From assembly GCA_002410065.1 (NCBI GenBank), contig DHQB01000006.1, positions 1-64,000 of the forward strand: a stretch of DNA of 64,000 nt, given 5' to 3'. The notes under the pieces were generated by a model. That model was given only the letters and a program-made list of their open reading frames with translations. It did no database searches and had not been told where the DNA came from. This document shows, in pieces, positions 33,815-43,514 of this stretch. The translations under genes and the position numbers were made by a program. The DNA comes from Bacteroidales bacterium UBA5349. GTDB taxonomy: Bacteria; Bacteroidota; Bacteroidia; Bacteroidales; Tenuifilaceae. Numbering within the stretch: position 1 is the stretch's first letter; every line of letters begins with the position of its first letter.

Positions 33815-35372
33815 AGGCATACCAATTTGCACAGGCCTCGGCACATCTCTCCCCATCTACTGCCGACGACACAATACCCCCGGCGTATCCAGCACCCTCT
33901 CCACAAGGGAATAGACCTTTTGCCTGAAGATGCTGCAATGTTTCACTATCACGCGGAATTCTGATTGGCGAAGAAGTTCTCGACTCAAGAGCAACAACCA
34001 AAGCCTCGTTGGTAATAAACCCTTTTAATCGCCTATCGAAAAGTTTGAATCCTTCCTGTAGCCGTTTTGTAATCCCGTTTGGAAGCCACTCATGAATTGG
34101 TGACGATGATACGCCAGGCTGATAAGAGCACTCTGGAAGTGCATTAGAAACCTGTGACGCAACAAACTCATCGAGGCGTTGGGCTGGTGCTATAAAACCA
34201 TCGCCACTCTTATGCCGATAGGCCAGTTGCTCCATCTGCATTTGAAACTCTAATCCCGCCAAAGGCCCATGGTTAGATAGATGGGCAATATCTTCTAAAC
34301 GAACCTCAACTACAATTCCAGAGTTTGCCCATTTGGAACTTCTGGCCGAGGGCGACATCCCATTAACAACAATCTGATTTTCGCCTGATACAGCAGGAAC
34401 AATAAACCCTCCTGGACACATACAGAACGAGTAAACACCTCTCCCATCAACCTGATCAACTAAGCTGTAACTTGCTGCTGGAAGATAATCGCCACGAGAA
34501 ACACCATGGTACTGAATGGAGTCTATTAACTCCTGGGGGTGCTCAACCCTCACACCAATTGCAAAGGGCTTTGCCTCTAGCAGTAGGCTCTTTCGCCAAA
34601 GCATTTGGTATATATCGCGGGCAGAATGTCCGGTAGCCAGTATTACTCCTTTTGCCCTTAGGCTTGTGCCATCGTGCAAAACTACTCCTTTTACAACAGC
34701 ATTCTCAACTATTAAATCATCAACCTTACTATTAATAAGAAACACTCCACCATGCAGCTCAATGGTATTGTGAATATTGGTTATTACGCGAGGGAGGATG
34801 TTTGTTCCAATGTGCGGATGGGCTTCGTAAAGAATTTCATCCTGTGCGCCATGCAAATGCAATGTGCTGATAATTCGATTGATGTCTCCTCTTTTGCGTG
34901 ATCGGGTGTAAAGTTTTCCGTCGGAAAAAGTACCTGCTCCTCCCTCGCCAAAGGCATAGTTAGAGTTGGGCTCAAAAGATTTGTTGCGGTTTAGCATGGC
35001 CACATCGCGTTTTCGACTGCTTACATCCTTGCCTCGTTCCAATATAATTGGTTTATAGCCTAGCTCTAGCAAACGTAACGCTGCGAATAAACCTGCTGGC
35101 CCTGAGCCAACAATAATTACCTCGGGTTTTGAAGTTACATTGTTGTAGGTAAACTTGGGGAAGTAGGAATCAATTTTCTCATCCTTACCAAAAACCCTTA
35201 GTCCTACATTTATCTGAATTTTACCCTTGCGTGCATCTATGCTTTTTCGGGTAATGTGTATAACTCCAACATCGGATACTTTTATCCCAAGTTTACGGAT
35301 AGCCTGATCTTTTACAAAACTCTCATTTGAAGCTTGCCTTGGGCTTAGCACAAGGGTAACATCAGTTGGCAT
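33807..35372 (-). CDS. FAD-dependent dehydrogenase (COG2509-type)
   Basis: 521 residues. An N-terminal domain of about 85 residues (SPRQASNESFVKDQAIRKLG) precedes the Rossmann motif VIIVGSGPAGLFAALRLLEL and ILERGKDVSSRKRDVAMLN. Other family blocks are NYAFGEGGAGTFSDGKLYTR, VILATGHSARDIYQMLW, CMCPGGFIVPAVSGENQIV and FPCGEGAGYAGGIVSSAVDG. This is the widespread uncharacterised FAD-dehydrogenase group. It lies 8 bases after porT on the same strand and is likely translated from the same message. Confidence 0.88.
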   Translation of the reverse strand: MPTDVTLVLSPRQASNESFVKDQAIRKLGIKVSDVGVIHITRKSIDARKGKIQINVGLRVFGKDEKIDSYFPKFTYNNVTSKPEVIIVGSGPAGLFAALRLLELGYKPIILERGKDVSSRKRDVAMLNRNKSFEPNSNYAFGEGGAGTFSDGKLYTRSRKRGDINRIISTLHLHGAQDEILYEAHPHIGTNILPRVITNIHNTIELHGGVFLINSKVDDLIVENAVVKGVVLHDGTSLRAKGVILATGHSARDIYQMLWRKSLLLEAKPFAIGVRVEHPQELIDSIQYHGVSRGDYLPAASYSLVDQVDGRGVYSFCMCPGGFIVPAVSGENQIVVNGMSPSARSSKWANSGIVVEVRLEDIAHLSNHGPLAGLEFQMQMEQLAYRHKSGDGFIAPAQRLDEFVASQVSNALPECSYQPGVSSSPIHEWLPNGITKRLQEGFKLFDRRLKGFITNEALVVALESRTSSPIRIPRDSETLQHLQAKGLFPCGEGAGYAGGIVSSAVDGERCAEACANWYASI

Positions 35373-35380
35373 AGTGCTAA

Positions 35381-36121
35381 CTATTCAAAGTGAAATGATA
35401 TGGAAATAACGTTTGATCGAAGGTGACTAATAGCTTGTGCATAGTTCTCTGCCCCTTCAGCATAATCGTTGGCAAAAACGTTAAAGAAACCTGAAGAATA
35501 CTTGATTTCAGTAGATAATCTGAAAAAGGTTAGGAAATTATCGAGCCCAAACCCTATCTCATAGTAAAAATCGCCCTTAACCAACCTAATCATTACTCCC
35601 TCTTCGATATTTAGTTTTTTGTAGGCAGCCATATCTATTCTAAAGTTGGTGCCAGCAATAAGATAAGGCACTGTATTGTTTTTACGCTTAGCACTATACT
35701 TAAGCATAAGAGGCATTTCGATAAACGACGATTCGAGTTTCATGGTGGTTTGCTTCTGATTTTCAGGAAAGTAAAAAGACACATCGCGCTGACCGAATGA
35801 AAGTCCAGGAAGGAACCGAAGGTGTAGATTCTCAATAATCCGAAAATCTGATACCACATTAACGTTAAAACCAGGAATTATATGGCTATTATCAACAAAA
35901 AACTGAGTAGTATCATTGTCAAAAGAAACCTGCGGTTGAACACTACTCTTAACCGTAAAATCCATAAAATTTAATCCCAATGAGAAACCAAAGCGCAATC
36001 TTTTCTCACGCTCGTAATCGGGATCGTTAAGTATGGTATTTGGCTTGAGCTGTGCATAGGCCATTGTGCTCCCTATCAGAAGAATTGTTGAAGTAGCAAT
36101 TATGAATAATAACTTTTTCAC
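35381..36121 (-). CDS. porT: PorT-like type IX secretion/gliding protein
   Basis: 246 residues starting with GTG. Signal peptide 1-23 (ending AYAQ). The mature protein is an eight-strand-type barrel: RLRFGFSLGLNFMDFTV, INVVSDF-like strands (NVNVVSDFRII), LRFLPGLSFGQRDVSFYF, FIEMPLMLKYSAKR, and ending VISISFHFE. The FIE.P..LKYSAKR and R.N pattern matches true PorT rather than general OMP_b-brl_2 proteins. The location directly after menG/ubiE is a gene order recalled from other type IX secretion species. PorT is required for secretion of proteins with C-terminal sorting tails, one of which is encoded at 54310. Confidence 0.78.
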   Translation of the reverse strand: MKKLLFIIATSTILLIGSTMAYAQLKPNTILNDPDYEREKRLRFGFSLGLNFMDFTVKSSVQPQVSFDNDTTQFFVDNSHIIPGFNVNVVSDFRIIENLHLRFLPGLSFGQRDVSFYFPENQKQTTMKLESSFIEMPLMLKYSAKRKNNTVPYLIAGTNFRIDMAAYKKLNIEEGVMIRLVKGDFYYEIGFGLDNFLTFFRLSTEIKYSSGFFNVFANDYAEGAENYAQAISHLRSNVISISFHFE

Positions 36122-36207
36122 CCTATTATGCTTTGCAATTTATAGTAAACGACAAGAGGTTAAAGATATTGCATATTATACGAATGGCAAACTTGTTTGC
36201 TTTCTAG

Positions 36208-36918
36208 TTAAACCTTTTGAGCTCTATATATTGCAGCAATGCCAAAACTCTGCAATTTAAAACTAGCATGCTCAAAACCAGCCTGCTTAAGTAAATCGAT
36301 AAACTCGTTGCGCTCTTTAAATCTCTCAACAGAATTTGGTAAGTAGCTGTAAGCTGTGCTGTGCCCAGAAACTTTTCTACCTATAAAGGGCAGTACTTTA
36401 GTAAAGTAGAATTGGTAAACGAACTTTACTAAAAAAAACTTTGGGGTAGTAAATTCAAGTACATTAATGGTACCACCTAATTTAAGCACCCTAAAAATTT
36501 CTGTTAGGCCAACCAAAGGATTTTCAAAATTCCGAACTCCAAAGGCCACCATGCAGGCATCGTACTGATAGTCGCTAAAGGGTAGGTTTTCAGCACTAGC
36601 AAGCCTTAGCTTTACCCTATTATCAAGTTTCTTTTTAATAAGTTTTTGGTTTCCAACAGTAAGCATTGCCTCTGCAATATCAACACCATCAACATAAACT
36701 GTATCGCTTTTTTTGACCAAAGCAATGGCCAAATCGGCTGTACCAGTTGCCACATCGATTACCTTTTCCGGATTTTTCTTTAGTAAGCCACGGATTAATC
36801 GCTTCCTCCAAATTTTATCAATACCAAAACTTAGCAAGTGGTTAAGGAAATCGTATCGTGGGGCAATGTGGTTAAACATCGCCTTTACTTGTTCTTCTTT
36901 AGGTTTTGAATCGCCCAC
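36208..36918 (-). CDS. menG: demethylmenaquinone methyltransferase
   Basis: 236 residues, GTG start. It transfers a methyl group from S-adenosylmethionine to demethylmenaquinone, the last step of menaquinone synthesis. Motifs are FNHIAPRYDFLNHLLSFGID, KVIDVATGTADLAIAL (SAM site), YDACMVAFGVRNFENP and HSTAYSYLPNSVERF. The Bacteroidota respire with menaquinone, so menG is preferred to ubiE. It lies 12 bases after purL and 86 bases before porT on the same strand. With mqnE at 57.2 kb it supports the futalosine route. Confidence 0.93.
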   Translation of the reverse strand: MGDSKPKEEQVKAMFNHIAPRYDFLNHLLSFGIDKIWRKRLIRGLLKKNPEKVIDVATGTADLAIALVKKSDTVYVDGVDIAEAMLTVGNQKLIKKKLDNRVKLRLASAENLPFSDYQYDACMVAFGVRNFENPLVGLTEIFRVLKLGGTINVLEFTTPKFFLVKFVYQFYFTKVLPFIGRKVSGHSTAYSYLPNSVERFKERNEFIDLLKQAGFEHASFKLQSFGIAAIYRAQKV

Positions 36919-36930
36919 TTAGCTGTACCT

Positions 36931-39153
36931 CTATTTCCCAACAATTTGCTCACCTAGAGCATTGTCAAATTCCCTTTTCATATCGACTACAAAACCAAAG
37001 GAAACATCATCTACCCTAATCTCTGATTTGGTAACATGACCAAGTGCAGTAAATGGAATCTTGCTCTCAACCATATAATCGATAAAGTGGGTTTCCTTAG
37101 TTTGCGATACGGAAACTACTATGCGCCCCTGCGCCTCTCCAAAGAGGAAAGCATCAGATCTAATCTCTGCATCGGTAGTAATGTCGAAGCCAAGGTTGCG
37201 GGGCATAGCGCTCTCAAGTAGGCTAACATAAAGGCCTCCATCGGACACGTCGTTGGCTGATTGGATAAGGTTTAAGCTTATTAGCTCCATTACCAACTGC
37301 TGTGTTTGATACTCTTCATCAAGATTAAAATAGGGTGCAGGCGATTTTTTAATGCCGTGGAATGAGTTAAGGTATTCAGAGGACGCTATGTCGTTATGCG
37401 ACTTACCAATTAGGTATATCATATGACCTTTATCCTTGAATGCCAATGTTGTATGATGGTTTTTATTATCAAGTAACCCTAGCATACCGATGGTTGGGGT
37501 TGGAAAAACGGCCTCGTCCTTTCCACCTATGTTAGATTGATTATAGAAGCTAACGTTGCCTCCGGTTACTGGTGTCCCAAATTTCTCACAAGCCATGCTC
37601 ATTCCCTTAATAGCATTAACAAACTGCCAATATATTTCGGGTTTATAAGGATTACCAAAATTCAAACAGTTTGTTATGGCTAATGGCTTACCGCCAGTAC
37701 ATACTATATTACGCGCTGATTCAGCAACGGCAATCATAGCTCCAACCATTGGATCGGCTTTAACATACCGAGGATTGCAATCAACACTAAGTACTAGGGC
37801 TTTGTTTGTACCCTTTAGGTTTACAACTCCTGCAGCCGAAGGAAAGTTAGTTACCATATTGGTTGTGCCCACCATCGAGTCGTACTGCTCATAAATCCAT
37901 CGCTTTGATGCAATGTTTGGGTGATTAATGAGCATTTTTGCTACCTCTTTCAAATCGGCTGGTTCGGGCACCTGATTAATATCGAACTGCTTATACTCTT
38001 TATAATATGCTGGCTCAGTGTATTCCCTATCGTAAACTGGTGCACCTCCACCAAGCACTAGCGATTCAGCAGGAACATCGGCTACCTTTTCACCTTTCCA
38101 AAAAAACTCAAGCCTTCCGCCCTCAGTTACCTCAGCAATTTGCACACAGTTTAAGTCCCACTTCTTATAAACCTTTTCAACCTCAGCTTCGCGTCCTTTC
38201 TTCACAACAATTAGCATTCGCTCCTGCGATTCGGATAGCAATATTTCAAAAGGCTCCATATTTTGCTGACGTAAGGGCACTTTGCTTAGGTCAACCCTCA
38301 TTCCATGCCCCCCTTTCTCCGACATCTCTGAGGTTGAGCAGATTATACCTGCTGCACCCATATCCTGCATCCCAACTAAGGCTCCTGTTTTAATTACCTC
38401 GAGGCTTGCCTCAAGCAGTAACTTCTCCATAAATGGATCGCCCACTTGAATTGATGGAATATCATCTGCAGAATCTTCTGTAATATTGGCAGATGCAAAG
38501 GTGGTACCATGTATTCCATCCTTCCCAGTTGAAGAACCTACAATGAATACAGGGTTTCCTGCACCTTCAGATATTGCCGAAATAACCATATCTTTTTCTA
38601 CAATTCCAACCGACATGGCATTTACCAGTGGATTGGTATTGTAGGAATCATCGAAAAACACTTCGCCAGCAACAACGGGTACACCAAAGGCATTCCCATA
38701 ATCACCTATTCCCTTAACAACACCCTTTATGTGCCACTTGGTTTTATCGAGCTTAATATTACCAAATCTTAAGGAGTTTAGCTGTGCTATTGGTCGGGCT
38801 CCCATTGTAAAAATATCGCGATTAATGCCCCCCACTCCTGTTGCTGCGCCTTGATAGGGTTCAACTGCACAGGGGTGATTGTGCGATTCAATTTTGAAAG
38901 CACAGGCCAAACCATCACCAATATCAACAAGACCGGCATTCTCAGTTCCTGCCTCAGCAAGAATTGCATCCCCTTTACGTGGTAATGTTTTTATCCATTT
39001 TATCGAATTTTTATACGATGCATGTTCGCTCCACATTACTGAGAAAATACTTAACTCTGTATAGTTTGGGGTTCGCCCAAGTATCTTCTTAATCATCTCA
39101 AACTCGCTGGGCAATAGACCTAACTCTTTTGCAATGTCTAAAGTTACTTCCAT
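36931..39153 (-). CDS. purL: phosphoribosylformylglycinamidine synthase subunit PurL
   Basis: 740 residues, the size of the small bacterial PurL that needs separate PurQ and PurS. It catalyses ATP-dependent conversion of FGAR to FGAM in purine synthesis. Family blocks: MWSEHASYKNSIKWIKTLP, VEPYQGAATGVGGINRDIF, MGARPIAQLNSLRFG, MQDMGAAGIICSTSEMS and SANDVSDGGLYVSLLES. It heads a leftward group purL-menG-porT-flavoprotein with short gaps. A TATTTTTG motif lies 48 bases upstream. purQ and purS are not in this window. Confidence 0.96.
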   Translation of the reverse strand: MEVTLDIAKELGLLPSEFEMIKKILGRTPNYTELSIFSVMWSEHASYKNSIKWIKTLPRKGDAILAEAGTENAGLVDIGDGLACAFKIESHNHPCAVEPYQGAATGVGGINRDIFTMGARPIAQLNSLRFGNIKLDKTKWHIKGVVKGIGDYGNAFGVPVVAGEVFFDDSYNTNPLVNAMSVGIVEKDMVISAISEGAGNPVFIVGSSTGKDGIHGTTFASANITEDSADDIPSIQVGDPFMEKLLLEASLEVIKTGALVGMQDMGAAGIICSTSEMSEKGGHGMRVDLSKVPLRQQNMEPFEILLSESQERMLIVVKKGREAEVEKVYKKWDLNCVQIAEVTEGGRLEFFWKGEKVADVPAESLVLGGGAPVYDREYTEPAYYKEYKQFDINQVPEPADLKEVAKMLINHPNIASKRWIYEQYDSMVGTTNMVTNFPSAAGVVNLKGTNKALVLSVDCNPRYVKADPMVGAMIAVAESARNIVCTGGKPLAITNCLNFGNPYKPEIYWQFVNAIKGMSMACEKFGTPVTGGNVSFYNQSNIGGKDEAVFPTPTIGMLGLLDNKNHHTTLAFKDKGHMIYLIGKSHNDIASSEYLNSFHGIKKSPAPYFNLDEEYQTQQLVMELISLNLIQSANDVSDGGLYVSLLESAMPRNLGFDITTDAEIRSDAFLFGEAQGRIVVSVSQTKETHFIDYMVESKIPFTALGHVTKSEIRVDDVSFGFVVDMKREFDNALGEQIVGK

Positions 39154-39201
39154 GGTAAAAGGGATATTTTATTATGTTTTAGTAAACGCTTTTAGCTTTG
39201 C

Positions 39202-39209
39202 CAAAAATA
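39202..39209 (-). promoter_or_regulatory. -7 promoter motif of purL
   Basis: TATTTTTG on the minus strand, 48 bases before the purL start. It is the only promoter-like motif between the upstream terminator and purL. Confidence 0.35.
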
Positions 39210-39280
39210 GCAAGAATATAGGACACTCTTCACAACTTTTCAAATGTTTTATCCATAAGGAGCTAACAAGGAGTATGGAG

Positions 39281-39309
39281 AAAAAAAAATCGGGGAAAAA
39301 TCCCCGATT
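39281..39309 (-). terminator. terminator after the biotin carrier gene
   Basis: Stem AATCGGGGA/TCCCCGATT with a TTTT loop and a T8-9 run on the leftward transcript, 8 bases after the carrier stop at 39317. It separates the carboxylase pair from purL. Confidence 0.9.
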
Positions 39310-39316
39310 CCTATAT

Positions 39317-39688
39317 CTATTCGTACTCTGCAATCACAAAGCCTTTGGGGATTCTTTCCCCCTCTTTTACGTTAATTGCTTTAATCACTCCAGGAAATGG
39401 ACAAAGCACCTTATTCTGCATTTTCATGGCCTCAAAGATCATTAGTAAATCTCCAGGTTCAACCTTGTCGCCCGATTTTACAGCAACTTTAATAATTGTA
39501 CCCGGGATAAACGATTTCAACTCTTTAACCTTTGGTGCCTCCCACTTTGTGCGCAATTCATTTTTTCTGGAAGTAAGGGTTCGGTACTTAGTACCCTCAA
39601 TAACCAGCATCTTAAACATTGGATGCTCTGTAATGCTAGTTTTGACCTTTAAAACTTCATCTGCCTTGGTCTCTTTATTCTTTTTCAT
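39317..39688 (-). CDS. biotin carboxyl carrier protein of an acyl-CoA carboxylase
   Basis: 123 residues from the ATG at 39688 (an upstream TTG is in frame). The C-terminal 70 residues are a biotinyl domain with FEAMKMQNKV; the biotinylated Lys is near residue 89. The N-terminal 55 residues are charged and lack the Ala/Pro-rich linker of fatty-acid AccB. It lies 18 bases after the carboxyltransferase gene, so the two form one enzyme. The biotin carboxylase and any membrane OadB/OadG-type subunits are not in the window, so both propionyl-CoA carboxylase and methylmalonyl-CoA decarboxylase remain possible. Confidence 0.88.
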   Translation of the reverse strand: MKKNKETKADEVLKVKTSITEHPMFKMLVIEGTKYRTLTSRKNELRTKWEAPKVKELKSFIPGTIIKVAVKSGDKVEPGDLLMIFEAMKMQNKVLCPFPGVIKAINVKEGERIPKGFVIAEYE

Positions 39689-39706
39689 TGCTTCCAAAAT
39701 TTTTTT

Positions 39707-41251
39707 CTAAAATGGAGGTATCCCATGCTTTTTCCAGGGTGTATCAACTATCTTATTAACGGAAACTTCTAATGCATGAATGATAAGTTTACGTGTTTCC
39801 GAAGGTTCAATCACTGTATCTATATACCCTTTAGCAGCTGCTACATAGGGGTTTGCAAACTTCTCTTTATACTCCTTTACCTTTAGACGACGCATTTTAT
39901 CTGGGTCTTCGGCCTCCATAATCTCTTTGCGGAAAATAATGTTGGCTGCTCCCTCGGGTCCCATAACCGCAATCTCAGCACCAGGCCATGCAAAAACAAA
40001 ATCGGCACGTAAGTGACGTGAGTTCATGGCAATATAGCCTCCTCCGTATGCTTTTCTGAGTATAACTGATATTTTGGGAACTGTTGCCTCACTGTAAGAA
40101 TACAGCATTTTTGCACCGTGACGGATTACTCCAGCATGCTCCTGATCAACGCCTGGCAGATAACCGGGCAAATCAACAAGCGTAATTATTGGTATGCTAA
40201 ATGCATCACAGTAACGTATAAACCTAGCTGCCTTATCCGATGAATCAACGTCGAGAACACCTGCAAGCACAAGGGCTTGGTTGGCTACAAAGCCAACAGT
40301 ATCTCCATTTATACGGCCAAAGCCAATAACAATATTTGCAGCCCAATACTCATGAACCTCAAAGAAATCAGAGTCATCTGCTATGGACCTAATTACATCC
40401 CGCACATCATAAGGTTGTTTTGAATCACCCGGAACGATATCGTCGATGTTATATTCTGGCTTGGGCTCTTTAGGCTCAAATTTACGAGCTTTGCGTGTGT
40501 TATTCCAAGGAATGTAAGTAATAAGTTTCTTAATCTGCTCAAAACACTCCATCTCACTCTCGGCAAAAAAATGGGCATTACCGGTAATCTCGGCATGCAC
40601 CCTTGCTCCTCCAAGTTCCTCCATCGAGATTTCCTCTCCAAGAACAGTTTTAATAACCTCTGGTCCAGTAATAAACATCTTTGAAATGTTATCAACTGTA
40701 AATACAAAATCGGTTAAAGCAGGCGAATACACCGCACCACCAGCGCATGGGCCAAGAATTACCGAAATTTGTGGTATAACACCACTGGCAATAGTATTGC
40801 GGAAGAAAATTTCACCATAGCCAGCAAGTGAGTTTACTCCCTCTTGGATTCGGGCTCCTCCAGAGTCGTTAATACCAATTAGTGGAATACGCATTTTTAA
40901 GGCGTAATCCATAATCTTAGTAATTTTACGGGCGTGCATTAGCCCCAGCGATCCCCCAGCAACCGTAAAATCCTGTGCAAAAATAGCTACGGGTGCACCA
41001 TAAATGGTCCCAGTTCCGATAACTACACCATCGCCATGGAGAATTTTGGTTTCCATACCAAAATCACGCGCTTCATGCTCAACAAAAAGGTCGTACTCAT
41101 TAAATGAGTCCTCATCGAGAAGTGCAAGAACCCTTTCGCGGGCTGTAAGTTTTCCCATAGCTTGCTGTTTTGCTATAGCCTGTTCTCCTCCCCCCAATAG
41201 GATTTCTTCCTTGCGTTTCTGAAGCTCTAAAATTTTTCTTTTTAAAGGCAT
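39707..41251 (-). CDS. acyl-CoA carboxylase / methylmalonyl-CoA decarboxylase carboxyltransferase
   Basis: 514 residues with the two crotonase-like carboxyltransferase halves. Visible blocks: KLTARERVLALLDEDSFNEY, AVAIFAQDFTVAGGSLGL-like (VAIFAQDFTVAGGSLG), INDSGGARIQEGVNSLAGYG, ISVILGPCAGGAVYSPALTD, PGYLPGVDQEHAGVIRHGAK and KAYGGGYIAMNSRHL. This is the PccB/MmdA type, using propionyl- or methylmalonyl-CoA. In anaerobic Bacteroidota it belongs to the succinate-propionate pathway. The biotin carrier gene follows after 18 bases and ends with a terminator. Confidence 0.94.
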   Translation of the reverse strand: MPLKRKILELQKRKEEILLGGGEQAIAKQQAMGKLTARERVLALLDEDSFNEYDLFVEHEARDFGMETKILHGDGVVIGTGTIYGAPVAIFAQDFTVAGGSLGLMHARKITKIMDYALKMRIPLIGINDSGGARIQEGVNSLAGYGEIFFRNTIASGVIPQISVILGPCAGGAVYSPALTDFVFTVDNISKMFITGPEVIKTVLGEEISMEELGGARVHAEITGNAHFFAESEMECFEQIKKLITYIPWNNTRKARKFEPKEPKPEYNIDDIVPGDSKQPYDVRDVIRSIADDSDFFEVHEYWAANIVIGFGRINGDTVGFVANQALVLAGVLDVDSSDKAARFIRYCDAFSIPIITLVDLPGYLPGVDQEHAGVIRHGAKMLYSYSEATVPKISVILRKAYGGGYIAMNSRHLRADFVFAWPGAEIAVMGPEGAANIIFRKEIMEAEDPDKMRRLKVKEYKEKFANPYVAAAKGYIDTVIEPSETRKLIIHALEVSVNKIVDTPWKKHGIPPF

Positions 41252-41499
41252 ATCACTCCTTTGTTTGTTAGTACTAGATTTGTTTGTCCAAAAAAAATCT
41301 TTTTATACAATTTACGGGTACAACGTTAATAAATCAATTGGTAATAAGCGTAACATTCTGTTCAGTTTTTGATGTAAATTTATTAACACCATATGATTAT
41401 CAGTCATTTAGCAACAATAAAAACAGCAAAAAACCGAAATAACTTTAATCGATCGTTTAAAACTGTATATCAATACGATAGATAAAAAAACGGGGAAAA

Positions 41500-42630
41500 C
41501 TAGAGATTTGGAAGTGGAATTCTGTAAATTTTTCGTTCAATAAAACCCTCAATTCTTTCGAATTGTTTTCGCTCTTTTTTGTTGACAAAAGTAAGCGCTA
41601 CCCCATCGGATTGAGCTCGGGCAGTTCTTCCTATACGGTGCACATAATCCTCGGGATCGTGCGGTACATCATAGTTTACAATCAAATCAATATCCTCAAT
41701 GTCAATGCCTCTTGAAATGATATCGGTTGCCACCAACAGTTGGAAAGAACGGTTACGGAACTGCCTAAGTACCTCTTCACGCTGCTTTTGCTCTAAATCT
41801 GAGTGAATTGCATTTACTGACAACCCCTCTGATCTCAAAAGTTTCTCGATACTCTTAACCTTTACTTTTGTTGACGAAAAAATTATGGCGCTATTCACAT
41901 TCTTTTTGTCAACCAACAAATGAGCAAGTAGTTTTATCTTGTCGGTATCCTCAACAAAATAGGCTGCTTGCAGTACGTTTTCGGCAGGTTTAGAAACTGC
42001 AATACTTATCTCAATGGGCTTACTCATTATAGTCTTGGCCAACTTCCGTATATTGGACGGCATAGTTGCTGAGAAAAGCAAAGTTTGTCTTTTCTTCGGT
42101 AGCATATCTACTATCTCCATGATATCCTCATAAAACCCCATGTCGAGCATTCTATCAGCCTCATCAAGCACAAGGTGCTCTACCCTACTAAGGTCAACAT
42201 AACCCATACGAATATGCTGTATCAGTCGTCCAGGCGTTGCTATTAAAAAATCCGCACCATTCTGTATGGCAAGCCTTTGCTTATCCCATCCGGTGCTGTC
42301 GTTACCGCCATATACAGCTATTGAGCTAACGGGTGAAAAGTATCCAAACCCCTCAAGCTGCTGATCGATTTGAAGTGCAAGCTCACGGGTTGGTACAATT
42401 ACTAGGGTACTTGTATAGTTTAGTTTTGCTGGAAGGCTCGCAAGTTTGTTGATTATTGGAAGAATAAACGCTGCCGTTTTCCCAGTTCCTGTTTGGGCAC
42501 AGGCTATCACATCAATACCCTGCAAAATCGGTCCTATTGACTGCTCTTGAACTGGGGTAGGCTCATTAAAGCCCATGGCTTCGATGCCCTCGTTAACTGT
42601 ACTGGTAAAATTAAAGTCCTTAAATTTCAA
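41500..42630 (-). CDS. DEAD-box RNA helicase, RhlE-like
   Basis: 376 residues with the start at a TTG codon: the expected N-terminus (KFKDFNF, then GFNEPTPVQEQSI) begins there and the next Met would cut off the Q-motif region. Helicase motifs: AQTGTGKTAAFILP (I), PTRELALQ (Ia), LDEADRMLDMG (II), FSATMP (III), VATDIISRGIDIEDID (V) and YVHRIGRTARAQ (VI). The basic C-terminal tail of many RhlE proteins is absent, so this is a core-only form, probably acting in rRNA folding or RNA turnover. A TACCTTTG motif lies upstream. Confidence 0.92.
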   Translation of the reverse strand: MKFKDFNFTSTVNEGIEAMGFNEPTPVQEQSIGPILQGIDVIACAQTGTGKTAAFILPIINKLASLPAKLNYTSTLVIVPTRELALQIDQQLEGFGYFSPVSSIAVYGGNDSTGWDKQRLAIQNGADFLIATPGRLIQHIRMGYVDLSRVEHLVLDEADRMLDMGFYEDIMEIVDMLPKKRQTLLFSATMPSNIRKLAKTIMSKPIEISIAVSKPAENVLQAAYFVEDTDKIKLLAHLLVDKKNVNSAIIFSSTKVKVKSIEKLLRSEGLSVNAIHSDLEQKQREEVLRQFRNRSFQLLVATDIISRGIDIEDIDLIVNYDVPHDPEDYVHRIGRTARAQSDGVALTFVNKKERKQFERIEGFIERKIYRIPLPNL

Positions 42631-42709
42631 ATTATTTCTGTATTAGTTTTTCTGAGGCTCAGTTTTGATAATATTATACCTTAAAATCTATTATCCCTTT
42701 TGAGCTCTG

Positions 42710-42737
42710 CAAAGGTAATAGTTTTTTTTCGCTCCAA
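42710..42737 (-). promoter_or_regulatory. -33/-7 promoter of the RhlE-like helicase
   Basis: ATTG (TTG 42737-42735) and TACCTTTG (42717-42710) on the minus strand, 17 bases apart, 80 bases before the TTG start. It is divergent from the promoter at 42766. Confidence 0.5.
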
Positions 42738-42765
42738 TCATTATGCTATAAATTGCTCTTGCAGT

Positions 42766-42795
42766 TTTGCCAATAATCCAATATCTGTATATTTG
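42766..42795 (+). promoter_or_regulatory. -33/-7 promoter of the HAD nucleotidase
   Basis: TTTG (42766-42769) and TATATTTG (42788-42795) with an 18-base spacer, 25 bases before the ATG at 42821. A close match to the Bacteroidota consensus. Confidence 0.6.
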
Positions 42796-42820
42796 CACTT
42801 AACTGAATTGCCAACAACTG

Positions 42821-43510
42821 ATGAAATACAAGCATATTCTATTTGACCTTGACAGAACTCTATGGGATTTTGAGTATAACATGCGCCTAACCCTTACCGA
42901 TATTTTTCATAGACACAACCTGGGCGATTACGCTCCAAGTCCAGAGCATTTTATTGAAACTTTCAACATCCACAACGATAGGCTTTGGAACAGCTACCAG
43001 AATGGCGACTTAAAAAAAGAGGTGCTAAGGTATAAACGTTTCGAAAAAACCTTAAGCGATTATGGTATAAGCAACAAAGACTTAGCAATGGTTATAGGAC
43101 AGGAGTACATTGAGGAAAGTCCTAAAAAAACGGCTCTTATTCCCTACTCAATTGAGGTACTCGATTACCTTATAAACAGATATCAACTTCACATCATAAC
43201 AAACGGTTTTAACGAGGTTCAGTTTACAAAGTTAGAGCTTTGCGGAATATCGCATTACTTTACCAAAGTAATAACATCGGAGATATCGGGCTATCACAAA
43301 CCTCGCCCCGAAGCATTTGGCTATACGCTAGCATCGGCCAATGCGCGCAAGGAGGAAAGCATTATGATTGGTGATAATCTTGAAATTGATATCATGGGTG
43401 CTAAAGCCTTTGGAATTGACCAGATCTATTTTAATCCGACTCAAGCTAAACACACCCAAGAGGTAACGCACGAAATTACCTCACTGCTAGAACTGCTAAA
43501 AATCCTATGA
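42821..43510 (+). CDS. YjjG-family HAD nucleotidase
   Basis: 229 residues. HAD motif I is HILFDLDRTLWDF (Asp9 nucleophile, Asp11), motif II is ITNGFNEVQ, motif III Lys is in SGYHKPRPEAFGY and motif IV is IMIGDNLEIDIMGAKAFG. The helical cap and the LWDFEYN start are typical of YjjG-type noncanonical pyrimidine nucleotidases, which dephosphorylate damaged or unusual nucleoside monophosphates. Its 3' end is 4 bases from the convergent dnaB stop. Confidence 0.88.
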   Translation: MKYKHILFDLDRTLWDFEYNMRLTLTDIFHRHNLGDYAPSPEHFIETFNIHNDRLWNSYQNGDLKKEVLRYKRFEKTLSDYGISNKDLAMVIGQEYIEESPKKTALIPYSIEVLDYLINRYQLHIITNGFNEVQFTKLELCGISHYFTKVITSEISGYHKPRPEAFGYTLASANARKEESIMIGDNLEIDIMGAKAFGIDQIYFNPTQAKHTQEVTHEITSLLELLKIL

Positions 43511-43514
43511 AACC